48,897 nucleotides of DNA from Candidatus Kuenenia stuttgartensis (GTDB taxonomy: Bacteria; Planctomycetota; Planctomycetia; Pirellulales; UBA1268), in the NCBI GenBank assembly GCA_945890755.1, contig CAMDDA010000005.1, forward strand, positions 1-48,897. Reading direction: 5' to 3'. Made by a program: the position numbers and the translations under genes. This document shows, in pieces, positions 43,301-48,897 of the stretch (position 1 is the first letter of the stretch; every line of letters begins with the position of its first letter). The notes beneath the pieces are model-generated. The model did no database searches, was not told the DNA's origin, and saw only the letters and a list, made by a program, of their open reading frames with translations.

Positions 43301-45383
43301 GGGTGAAGGCGGGCCCCTGGGTTTCGAGTGCGCCGGATTGGTGACGGCGGTGGGGGGTGATGTCACGCACGTGCGGCCCGGGGATCGGGTCGTCGCCCTG
43401 TCGCCCGGCTCGCTCGGGCCGTTCGTGCTCACCGATGCACGGCTGGCGGCGGTGATTCCCGAAGACGTCACGTTCGCCGACGCGGCGACACTGCCGATCG
43501 TATTTTTGACAGTGCAGATGGCACTCGGCGAGCAGGCGCGGCTGACTGCCGGTGACACCCTGCTCGTGCACTCGGCAGCCGGTGGCGTGGGGCTGGCTGC
43601 GATCCAGTTTGCCCATCGCGTCGGGGCGCGGGTGATCGCCACGGCGGGTAGCGAGAAGAAGCGGGCTCACCTGCGCAGCCTGGGAATCGAGCACGTCTTC
43701 GACTCCAGGAGCCGTGACTTTCCCGAACTCGTGCGGGGGGTGACGGGAGGGCGAGGAGTGGATGTGGTGCTGAATGCCCTGCCCGGCGAGCACGTGGGCC
43801 TGAACCTCGCAGCGTTGGCGACGGGAGGGCGATTCGCCGAAATCGGCAAGAGCGACACCTGGGTCGTCGAGGGCTGGTCAGACAAGCGGCCGGACGTGCG
43901 GTACGCGACGTTCGCACTCGACGACCTCTCGGTGAATCATCCGAGCGTCGTGGGGGAGCACCTCAGGCAGCTCGTCGCGGACGTGGCTGGCGGGCTCGTG
44001 CGGCCTCTGCCTCATACCGAGTTTCCCATGGACCGGGTCAAGGATGCCTTCCGCTACATGGCCCACTCGAAGCACATCGGTAAGGTCGTGGTCACGCAGC
44101 AGGACTTTGCCGCGAGCCGCGCTGCAGAGCAGCGAATCCACGGAGAGGCCAGCTACCTGGTGACGGGCGGACTAGGGGCGCTCGGGATGCTCGTGGCCCG
44201 CTGGCTGGCCGATCACGGCGCGCGGCATCTCGTGCTGGTTGGCCGCCGGCCACCCGACGAGGCGACGGCGCAGCAGGTGGAGGAACTCCGCGGTCTTGGC
44301 GTCGAGGTCGTCATCGCCTCGGTCGACCTGACCGTGCCTGCCCAGCTACGGCAGCTCGTCCGGCGGCTGCGAAAGACGCTGCCACCGCTTTCCGGCGTGG
44401 TGCATGCCGCCGGCGTGCTCGACGACGGCATGCTCATGCAGCAGGACTGGAGCCGCTTCGAGCGCGTCATGCAGAGCAAGGTCCGCGGCGCGATCGTGCT
44501 GCACGAATTGTCGCGGGAGGTGTCATTCGACTGGATGATCATGTTCTCCTCGATCGCTTCGGTCTGGGGTTCGCCAGGACAGGGAAACTATGCCGCGGCG
44601 AATGCCTTTCTCGACTCCCTGGCGCATGCCCGGCGCCAGGCTGGGCTTCCGGCCATCTCGATCAACTGGGGGCCGTGGGCCGACGTGGGTATGGCGGCCC
44701 GCATGGACGCGGGCAACCGTCACTGGTGGCAGGTCATGGGCATCGGCACGATCCCACCCGCTCAGGGTATGTCGATCATGGAGATGGTCGTCCAAGACAA
44801 TCCACCGCAGGTCGGAGTGCTCCCGGTGGAGTGGCCCAAGGTCGTGGCGAGATTGCAGCTGGCCCGCCCACCGGCGCTGATCGCCGACCTCGTGCTCGAC
44901 CAACGGCCGGCCGTCGAGGCCAGCCGAGAGTGGCTGGCGTTCGTCGAGACGTTGCGGGGGGCGCCGCCGGCGGAGCGGGTCGAGATGCTCGTGCGGCATA
45001 TCCAGAACGAGGCCGCGCGGGTGCTGGGGCTCGATGCACCGGAGAAGCTCGACCCGCACGTCCCGCTGCAGGATCTTGGATTCGATTCGTTGATGGCGGT
45101 CGAACTGGCCAATCAGATGGCGGCCACGACCGGCATGTCGCTGTCGGTGACCCTGCTGGTCGATCATCCCACGCTGCACGCCGTGGCCGGCTATATCGTG
45201 AGATCCGTGCTCAAGCTGGACGACGGCTCAGCGGAAGAGAAGGCGGCGGTCATTCCGCCGTCACCGACTCCAGCAGGTCCATCCGCAGTGCCCGACGTGC
45301 CGGCAGCCACGCCGCAGCCGCCGTCACGGCAATCGCGGCGGCGACGTTCACGCCCACGACATCCGGCCGCAGGCGGAAGCTGA
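34380..45383 (+). CDS. Two-module type I polyketide synthase, KS-AT-KR-ACP-KS-AT*-DH-psiKR-ER-KR-ACP
   Basis: A 3667-residue megasynthase. Module 1: KS (Cys176, His311, His351), AT (Ser615 in GHSIGE, HAYH at 715-718, malonyl-like), KR (TGGLG near 1157, Tyr1300, LDD motif), ACP (Ser1466). Module 2: KS (Cys1716, His1851, His1891), a degenerate AT (Gly2170 in place of the nucleophile serine, about 77 residues missing afterwards including the catalytic His), DH (His2405, Asp2575), a structural KR half, ER (AAGGVGLAAIQ near 3060), KR (Tyr3404, LDD), ACP (Ser3570). There is no loading domain and no thioesterase. Used once, it would add two malonate units to an acyl primer and give a 5-hydroxyacyl-ACP (inference). 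The last 45 residues are Pro/Arg-rich and overlap the convergent permease gene. AGGGGG lies 8 nt before the ATG. Confidence 0.93.
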   Translation: MHSPIAIVGMACRFPGGDDIDAFWQLLRDGGDAIREVPSARHWDRARYFDPDPQAPGRTYVWQGGFLDHVEAFDAAFFGISPREAIRMDPQQRLLLECVWRALEDGGIAPSRLERTATGLYLGISTNDYLQIGCRLGDSSDIDPYSGTGTAASIAAGRISYCLGLQGPNFPVDTACSSALVALHQACQSLRAGESDTAITAAVNLMLSPDTTVYFAKVRALAADGRCRTFDAAASGYVRSEGVAAVVLRRLEDAQRDRQRILAVIHGSAVNHDGRTPGLTVPNGQSQERLLRRALMNAGCEPRHVGYLEAHGTGTPLGDPIEMRALGEVFSADREHTEPLVVGSVKTNIGHTEAVAGLAGLVKVVLALREGQIPRHLHFDDPSPFIPWARIPIRVPTRLEPWRPIDGHRIAGISSFGFSGTNAHVILGEPPRSSSARRSSPADQILVVSARTPAAFSEAATALAARIEAEGDDTLADACYTAAHGRSHFPCRASARVTSRAEAVEVLHRLRDTAAGRSAAAKSPRQAWLFPGDGPLQVDNGAVLYRDVAVFREAIDEMAAAVADVLEKPLTTLLFDPPPRRSVSEVHASLFAVEHALARMWSAWGLTPAVVAGHSIGEFVAAAVAGVMSPAAAVRFLVTRAELLDRLTPAGGLVALAADVDRANALVAALGGTLAIAAENSATNTVVAGSSLDLDRLEATAASQRIACQRLQAAHAYHTAAMDPVVEASRAAASALDLESPRIGMVSSVTGRLETEAFTRPDYWAAQVREPVRFRDTFDLLQARDYRVFLEVGPAAVLTPLGRHGRAQDGGTWVASLNAGKPTWPHILDTLQQLFGAGVDPDWQAVWRDQDVRIVSLPGHPFARTRFLPDLPGWGESGGTDAAARPSTPGPGVSVRKAQAAESASGQAARQRSVLHQLRWFEQEGRGDSSPLEVAGTWIVVGRDPDSPLAHAICDLVRSRGGDAVCVVPAASAGGTKETCRIAEPTADEFGRVFAQLEDRGLPPLSGIVLACGGVAPDADPLTEARWGVGAAVEVVKALSRRRDTSDPWLGFVTRGAQAVRAGDSCPGWMQAGLWGLGRVMAVEYPVLRCQRIDLDPTSSMGVADEAAAIIGLAITGDEDQVALRDGRRYVLRLDEVSAAPEGEPPHLRADATYLVTGGLGSLGTSVAHWLAERGARHICVTGRRPDAETLARLIEAVTSVGATVEAVACDVADAAAVERLVAELANRPGRPLAGVVHAAGVLDDGPIAELDWQRCAGVLRPKILGAWNLHRATAALPLDLFICFSSVAAVLGSPKQGSYAAANAAMDALMCERRHLGLHGLGIAWGPWAEQGMAARMGEQQLRGWSRMGIEPLTTVEAIAWLDSLAGSSAAQAGVFPMDWSLVLSHFPVGIEPPVLRDIAARHRTTLPPSDAWTELCGNLHRLPATEHHDLVSRYVEQMVADVLGHTDAGGIDIQSGFVDLGLDSLMAVDLRARFQADVGRRHALAVTFVLDCPTIEAVTRYLMQHVVPIVVAEQPSEPASPPAVHRQQPPPAGAASTAAHAAIAIVGMGCRFPGQAVDADSFWRLLAGGIDAVGEVPANRWTIDRWYDADPDAAGKMNCRHGGFIADVETFDAAFFGISPREAVRLDPQHRLVLEVAVEALERAKQPLDRLVGSASAVFLGLSGDDYLAVLRSTRDPQMLDGLLATGNALSIAAGRVSHALGWHGPCMTIDTACSSSLVAVHLAMQCLREGRAGLALAGGVGLLLSPEVSISLTKARALSPDGRCKTFDATANGYVRGEGCGLVALKRLDDALRDGDPIMAVLRGTAINHDGRSGGLTVPNVTAQESLLRDALLDAGLTAGDVDYIEAHGTGTPLGDPIEMQAINAVYGGPERRKRPLLVGSVKTNIGHLEAAAGIAGLIKTVLSLEHGEIPPHLHFRQPNPFIPWAEMAIEVPTRRRAWPDVQRARRAAVSSFGFSGTNAHVVVESAPAVVPDEPAADPLGPDTVLCLSAKSAAALESLAATYAEFIGRGEQRWEDICFSAAAGRGLYAHRLAVTADSAAAAVEPLQAFAGRRTHPRAAVRVSESARRPKMAFLFTGEGSQSVGMGRGLYEAGGVFRDELDRCAAAVREQCDLSVLDLVCGRPGDPEAARLLERADIVPVAVYCLEVALFRTWEHWGVRPTAVLGHGVGELAAACCAGVFSFADGLRLVAARGLSTEPTPAEYAAILSKIDLREPTIGLVSSFHGRFVTAGEATDPASWMRRAREPGDVAAGIRALAEQRYAVYLEVGPDDGLSTLGRQSLPDRGELWQSTLMPRQPDGHAVTDVLRDLFLHGVQVDWRRVFANGRRWVDVPGYPFQRQRFWPLPEGVAADTALEDVGGPGAAQAAAGDHPFLGRVFETESLPGIVFDTTYDELHPSFVAEHQVHGMVVVPGAAYLSMVVAGARHRGHDRVRIDDVAFPEPMFLPSGEGRQVQVVIRPHENGDECRVVSRGEGDVQGRWRMHARGMVHASGNGDATEPAPLDPMQVQERCREQTATGADLYDALARAGVLLGPSFRWNAAVWRRDGEALTRMEWPRPAPRQPSCGLHPGLLDSCIQAAAICLPFTHHDYSAYVPVGVETFTCHREPVGPLWCHAVIRDDERASRGTFTSDVRLHDDDGRLLVEFAGLRMQRAPRTAIMAFANRRLREWMYRLAWVEKPRPALENRQTAGRWLVFTENDGLGQRVARLLQDQGAACSLVTAGRSFATSANGCLRINPRDPADWDRLLGVADESAAWTGIVFLWPLAGDPVTLDDLSVRRFDAAQASGSRAVLELLQAVTRRAQRQPPRVTIVTRGTQATGRDDAEIDVTQAPLWGLARVAAMEMPQLGLVRIDLAARDAAARRTPSVQDAEARQIVAELLDPDGEDQIAFRDGTRLAARLARGTAGGTRSTHLIGPGGSEPYRLAKPVTKAIEDLEFQAVGRLPPAAGEIEIAVRATGLNFRDVLNTLGLYPGEGGPLGFECAGLVTAVGGDVTHVRPGDRVVALSPGSLGPFVLTDARLAAVIPEDVTFADAATLPIVFLTVQMALGEQARLTAGDTLLVHSAAGGVGLAAIQFAHRVGARVIATAGSEKKRAHLRSLGIEHVFDSRSRDFPELVRGVTGGRGVDVVLNALPGEHVGLNLAALATGGRFAEIGKSDTWVVEGWSDKRPDVRYATFALDDLSVNHPSVVGEHLRQLVADVAGGLVRPLPHTEFPMDRVKDAFRYMAHSKHIGKVVVTQQDFAASRAAEQRIHGEASYLVTGGLGALGMLVARWLADHGARHLVLVGRRPPDEATAQQVEELRGLGVEVVIASVDLTVPAQLRQLVRRLRKTLPPLSGVVHAAGVLDDGMLMQQDWSRFERVMQSKVRGAIVLHELSREVSFDWMIMFSSIASVWGSPGQGNYAAANAFLDSLAHARRQAGLPAISINWGPWADVGMAARMDAGNRHWWQVMGIGTIPPAQGMSIMEMVVQDNPPQVGVLPVEWPKVVARLQLARPPALIADLVLDQRPAVEASREWLAFVETLRGAPPAERVEMLVRHIQNEAARVLGLDAPEKLDPHVPLQDLGFDSLMAVELANQMAATTGMSLSVTLLVDHPTLHAVAGYIVRSVLKLDDGSAEEKAAVIPPSPTPAGPSAVPDVPAATPQPPSRQSRRRRSRPRHPAAGGS

Positions 45384-47763
45384 CCGGATGCCCCACGAGC
45401 GGCTGGCTCGCGAGCTGGATGAAGGCCGCCGTCACGAGCCCGCTCGTCACGCCGATGAGGCCGCCGGCTGCGCCAAGCAGAATGCTCTGGAGGAGTACGA
45501 GCCGAACCACCTGGCGGCGGTTCATGCCGATGGCCCGGAGAAGTGCCAAGGTGCGCTTCTGCTCGAGCACGTTCATGGTGACCGTGTTCGCCACGCCCAT
45601 GCTGCCGACGACGAAGCCGAGCGCCAAGATCGTCCACAGGGACCCGACGACCCCGTTCACCAGGGCGTTGACGAATGCTTGGAGCTCGCCAGAGGAACGA
45701 AGAATCATGCCGTGTTCCGCCGCGATCCCTGCCAGCGGTTCGTGGAGAGCCTGCCGCTCATGCTCATCTGCCGTGACGAGCACGATGTCGGGCTCTTCCA
45801 TGCCAAAGAGGCGACGTCCAGTGGTTCGGCTCACGTGCAGCGAGGAGCCGCCGGCCGTGTAGTCCACGACCAGCGCGGCCACTCGGAGCTGCACGGTGCG
45901 GCCTGCCACTTCGACGGGCACCTCGTCGCCGGCCTCGATGCCGAGCCGGGTTGCGAGCATGCTGCCTGCCAGGGCCGCGCCCTGTTCCAGGCCGGCGCGG
46001 ATCTGCTCGGGCGTGGCGCCGATGCCCTGCGGGGCGGTCGCGTCATCGACGGCTGGATTGCGGGCGACCACGATGCAGGCACTGCCGGAGATGCGGCCGA
46101 TGGCCACGCTCACCGCATCGACGGTGGCCACGCCCGAGAGGCTCCGCACCTCCTGCTCGAGCCCCAGGAGCCGGGAGCCGCCGTCATCGGCGGCGGGGGT
46201 GAAGAGTCCGGCCCGCGTCAGAATCCAATCGGTCCGGAGGTTTCGGGAATACCAGCCGAGCAGGTCGTCGACGTTGTCGCGGATCGAGTGCCCGAGACCG
46301 ATGCCGTTCGTGACCGCGACGACCATGACGCCCGTCGTGAGGGCGGTGCGGGCCGGATGCCGTAGCACCTGCTCCACCGCGAGCACTCGCTCGGTGCGAA
46401 GACCGTTGGGGATCAGGCGGGCGAGCAGACGGACGATTGTCGGCAGCACGAGAGGCGTCAATGCAACGAATGCGAGCAGCAGGGTGATGCCGGCGGGCAC
46501 GGCGGCCCGTGGCGGGAGGTACTGCATTGCGACGAGCCCGAGCGTGCCTTCGGCGGCGGCGGCGAGCAGGATCACGACCGCGACGTGACGCCATGCGATG
46601 CCTCGCCGCGGCGGGGGAGGTGCCGCCGCAAGTCCCTCGAGCATGTCGAGGTGGGCGGCCGAGCGGGCCGGCCACCATGCCGCCGTGACCGTGACCGCGA
46701 CGGCGGCGATTCCGGCCACCAGGGCGATCATGGGGTTTGGCGGTGGTGCCAGCTCGGGCACCTGCAAGGCGCGTGAGATCCCGAGCGCCATCGGCCGTGC
46801 GGCGAGCATGCCTGCCGCCGCGCCCACGACCGCGCCGAGGAAGCCCAACGCTGCCGCTTCGCACATGACCAGCCGCTGAACCTGTCTCGAGGTGCCGCCC
46901 AGCACACGCACGAGCGACAGCCCGCGCCGTCGCTCGGTGACGTTCATGAGCATCGTGTTCCCCACGATGAACCAGGCCATGGCGATGGTCAGTCCCGTCA
47001 CGAAATCAAGCCCCAGGTTTGCGGAATGGAGCACGTCGTCTGCAAGGCTTTCGGCCCCCGGGGGAATCTCGACGATCAGTTCCTGCGGAAGCCGCGAGGC
47101 CAGCATCGTCCGCACGGCGCTGCGATTCGCGTCGGATGCGAGAGCGACCCGCACGCGATCGATCCGCCCGTCGGCCATCGACATCGACTCGGCCGCGGCG
47201 CCACCGAGCATCACCCCGGCCCCCTCGGCAAACCAGCGGGTCGTCTCGCCGCGTGCGAGTCCGGTGATGCGGAGCCGGACGATGCGACGACGCGACAACA
47301 CCACCACATCGTCGTCGACGTCCAGCCCGAGGCTGGCGGCCAGGTCGGAGTCGAGCACGACCTCGTCGGCAGCGACGCATGGCCGCCCCTTGGTGAGCTT
47401 TAGAAGGCCGGCGTTCACGAGTCCGGCCACATCGACACCCACGGCCATATCGTGCACCCGCCTACCACCGGCCCGCATCAGCGTGGGGCTGAAAACCAGC
47501 GGCACGGCGGCCCGCACGCCGGGGATGTCGGCGAGCCGGGGAACGAGCGACGAATCGAAACGATCTCGGTCAGCGGACGACACGCTCAGGGAAGGCGTGC
47601 CTTCGGCCGTCTCGGCAAGGCGGCGGTAGCCCGATCGTGATGCATCGGCAGCAGCCCAGGTGGCCACCACCGCGCCGACCGCCACCGCGACGCTCGCCAC
47701 CGTGGCCACGGCTCGACTCGGCTGAGTCTGCCACTGCCGCATCAGGAGCCGGGTCATGTTCAT
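45250..47763 (-). CDS. FtsX/MacB-type ABC transporter permease
   Basis: An 837-residue permease with two FtsX modules. An N-terminal helix (VATVASVAVAVGAVVATWAA) is followed by a large extracytoplasmic domain. Three helices lie at about 255-380, a second domain at about 490-690, and three final helices at about 705-825. FtsX motifs VTERRRGLSLVRVLGGTSRQ and VLEQKRTLALLRAIGMNRRQ are clear. Such permeases work with a separate ATPase (LolD/MacB type), not in the window, to move lipids, peptides or antibiotics from the membrane. The conserved C-terminus (AAAAWLPARRALRMDLLESV) is encoded inside the overlap with the PKS tail. Proximity to the PKS hints at product export but the gene faces the other way. 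Confidence 0.88.
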   Translation of the reverse strand: MNMTRLLMRQWQTQPSRAVATVASVAVAVGAVVATWAAADASRSGYRRLAETAEGTPSLSVSSADRDRFDSSLVPRLADIPGVRAAVPLVFSPTLMRAGGRRVHDMAVGVDVAGLVNAGLLKLTKGRPCVAADEVVLDSDLAASLGLDVDDDVVVLSRRRIVRLRITGLARGETTRWFAEGAGVMLGGAAAESMSMADGRIDRVRVALASDANRSAVRTMLASRLPQELIVEIPPGAESLADDVLHSANLGLDFVTGLTIAMAWFIVGNTMLMNVTERRRGLSLVRVLGGTSRQVQRLVMCEAAALGFLGAVVGAAAGMLAARPMALGISRALQVPELAPPPNPMIALVAGIAAVAVTVTAAWWPARSAAHLDMLEGLAAAPPPPRRGIAWRHVAVVILLAAAAEGTLGLVAMQYLPPRAAVPAGITLLLAFVALTPLVLPTIVRLLARLIPNGLRTERVLAVEQVLRHPARTALTTGVMVVAVTNGIGLGHSIRDNVDDLLGWYSRNLRTDWILTRAGLFTPAADDGGSRLLGLEQEVRSLSGVATVDAVSVAIGRISGSACIVVARNPAVDDATAPQGIGATPEQIRAGLEQGAALAGSMLATRLGIEAGDEVPVEVAGRTVQLRVAALVVDYTAGGSSLHVSRTTGRRLFGMEEPDIVLVTADEHERQALHEPLAGIAAEHGMILRSSGELQAFVNALVNGVVGSLWTILALGFVVGSMGVANTVTMNVLEQKRTLALLRAIGMNRRQVVRLVLLQSILLGAAGGLIGVTSGLVTAAFIQLASQPLVGHPVSFRLRPDVVGVNVAAAIAVTAAAAWLPARRALRMDLLESVTAE

Positions 47764-47805
47764 GATCGCGAGCGTGCGAGCGGCCGGTGTGGGTGAAGCG
47801 ACTCG

Positions 47806-48897
47806 TCAGGCCGGATCGGCTCTCGAGGCTGTCGCATGGGAACATTCCAGGCTGGGACGCAGATGACCCCACGGCAAAGCCTCCTCCAGTTGCCAGGCCA
47901 GTTCGAGAACATCGCACTCGCCGAAGTGGCCCCCCACCACCTGCAGACCGATGGGGAGGCCGGCACTGGTGAAACCCACCGGGATGCTCGCCGCCGGGAA
48001 ACCGACCAGGTTGAACATCGCGGTGAAGGCCACTAGCTTGGCTGCTTCCATGATGGAGACTTCCGGGGACAAGTCCGAGAAGGCGCCGATCATCGGCGGA
48101 GGCACGGCAACGGTCGGTGTGATCAACAGGTCGAAGCCCTGGACCGTGTTTTCGTACCGCGCCTTGAGTGCTTCGAACCGTGTCGAGACGCTCTGCGCGG
48201 AAAGGAGGCGACCGGCCCGCCCCAGCCAGCGAGTGACGGGTTCCGTTTTGTTCCACGAGCAAAACGGTGTGCCGCTCACTTGGTGCTGCCACAGTGGCAG
48301 AAATTCCTCGATGCTGCAGGTGGGAAGAGATGCATCGACGATGTCATGTCCGCAGTCCGCCAGCAGGCCGACGACCCGCTGAATCCGCTCGAGAATCTCC
48401 GGGTGTGTGGGGATGATCGGTGTCGTGACAGCCAGGCCGATCCGAAACCGCCGAGCCTCCCCCTTCACCCGTTCGCGAAATGGATGCGGTGGCGGTGGAG
48501 CCCAATGTGGTCGCCCTGCAACCAGCCCGGCCATGACGTCGAGCATGGCGGCGGCATCGGAGACCGTCCGGGAAATCGGCCCCGATGTGTAGAGCAACTG
48601 TCGGTCGGCGAGGCCGAACTGATTGACCACGCGTCCGCGGGCCGGCTTGATGCCGAACGTATGGCAGAACGACGACGGAATTCGGATCGAGCCTGCGCCA
48701 TCGGACCCTTGGGAGACGGGGAGCATGTCTGCAGCGACGGCTGCCGCCGAGCCACCGCTCGAGCCACCCGCCGTGTGGCCGAGTGCCCAGGGGTTGCGGG
48801 TGGGAGGGTGGATCGCGGGCTCCGTCACGGGCAGCGCACCGAACTCCGACGTCGAGAGCTTGCCGAGGATCACGAATCCGGCGCGCCGTAGCGGCGC
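47806..48897 (-). CDS. Amidase-signature enzyme (5' end beyond window)
   Basis: At least 363 residues, open at the right edge, so the N-terminus is missing. The amidase signature is intact: catalytic Lys in VILGKLSTSEF and the Gly/Ser-rich core GHTAGGSSGGSAAA, then QGSDGAGSIRIPSSFC. The C-terminal half has the usual FNLVGFPAASIPVGFTSAGL and GLQVVGGHFGE. These enzymes hydrolyse amides, including fatty-acid amides and Glu-tRNA(Gln) in GatA. No GatB or GatC partner is visible, and the sequence looks like a stand-alone amidase rather than GatA. It ends 42 nt before the permease gene on the same strand. Confidence 0.88.
   Translation of the reverse strand, partial: APLRRAGFVILGKLSTSEFGALPVTEPAIHPPTRNPWALGHTAGGSSGGSAAAVAADMLPVSQGSDGAGSIRIPSSFCHTFGIKPARGRVVNQFGLADRQLLYTSGPISRTVSDAAAMLDVMAGLVAGRPHWAPPPPHPFRERVKGEARRFRIGLAVTTPIIPTHPEILERIQRVVGLLADCGHDIVDASLPTCSIEEFLPLWQHQVSGTPFCSWNKTEPVTRWLGRAGRLLSAQSVSTRFEALKARYENTVQGFDLLITPTVAVPPPMIGAFSDLSPEVSIMEAAKLVAFTAMFNLVGFPAASIPVGFTSAGLPIGLQVVGGHFGECDVLELAWQLEEALPWGHLRPSLECSHATASRADPA

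Noticed and set aside
41577-43793. 738-residue open frame antisense to the PKS
   Set aside because: The opposite strand encodes clear DH and ER domains with intact motifs; the antisense translation is shapeless.

Overview
This 48.9-kb, GC-rich window looks like a chromosomal segment of a planctomycete, probably of the Pirellulales/Rhodopirellula kind. The evidence is lineage-typical: a YTV-repeat secreted protein, a beta-helix protein with an LEPRALLA-type N-terminus, a DUF1854/ABC/cyanophycin-synthetase trio, an Mla-type lipid transporter, and LpxB implying lipid A. No rRNA, tRNA, CRISPR array, IS element or phage gene was found.

Region 1 (1-8.5 kb): the YTV-repeat protein, then a DUF1854 protein and a half-size ABC exporter on the minus strand, divergent from cyanophycin synthetase (cphA). 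The 0.9-kb gap before cphA ends in a run of perfect or near-perfect hairpins, a candidate structured leader. Region 2 (8.5-17.6 kb, minus strand): mlaE-mlaF-mlaD, an AAA ATPase with a kinase-fold protein, clpC, and a small membrane/TPR protein. Five arrays of REP-like palindromes sit immediately behind stop codons in the first 14 kb, and in two cases supply the TAG stop itself. Region 3 (17.8-30 kb): ThiD2-ThiE thiamine phosphate synthase, a TlpA-like lipoprotein, a CYTH protein coupled to an MFS transporter, a secreted double TRASH-like protein, lpxB, and the large beta-helix protein. Two back-to-back toxin-antitoxin-like modules follow (AbrB/MazE + PIN, and an RHH-nucleotidyltransferase fusion + HEPN), then a site-2 protease and an SGNH-like protein.

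Region 4 (30.2-45.4 kb) is the most unusual part: a tightly packed plus-strand operon of a FeeM/autoinducer-synthase-like acyltransferase, a SAM methyltransferase, an ACP fused to a serine-palmitoyltransferase-like PLP enzyme, a second GNAT-type acyltransferase, and a 3667-residue two-module type I PKS (KS-AT-KR-ACP-KS-AT*-DH-psiKR-ER-KR-ACP). The second AT is dead by inspection: its nucleophile serine is glycine and about 77 residues including the catalytic histidine are missing. There is no thioesterase. My reading is a polyketide-fed pathway in which the PKS acyl chain is released by decarboxylative condensation with an amino acid to give a sphingoid-like amino ketone, then N-acylated and possibly methylated. 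This is inference from gene content.

Region 5 (45.2-48.9 kb, minus strand): an FtsX/MacB-type permease whose 3' end overlaps the PKS tail by 134 bp, and an amidase-signature enzyme cut by the right edge.
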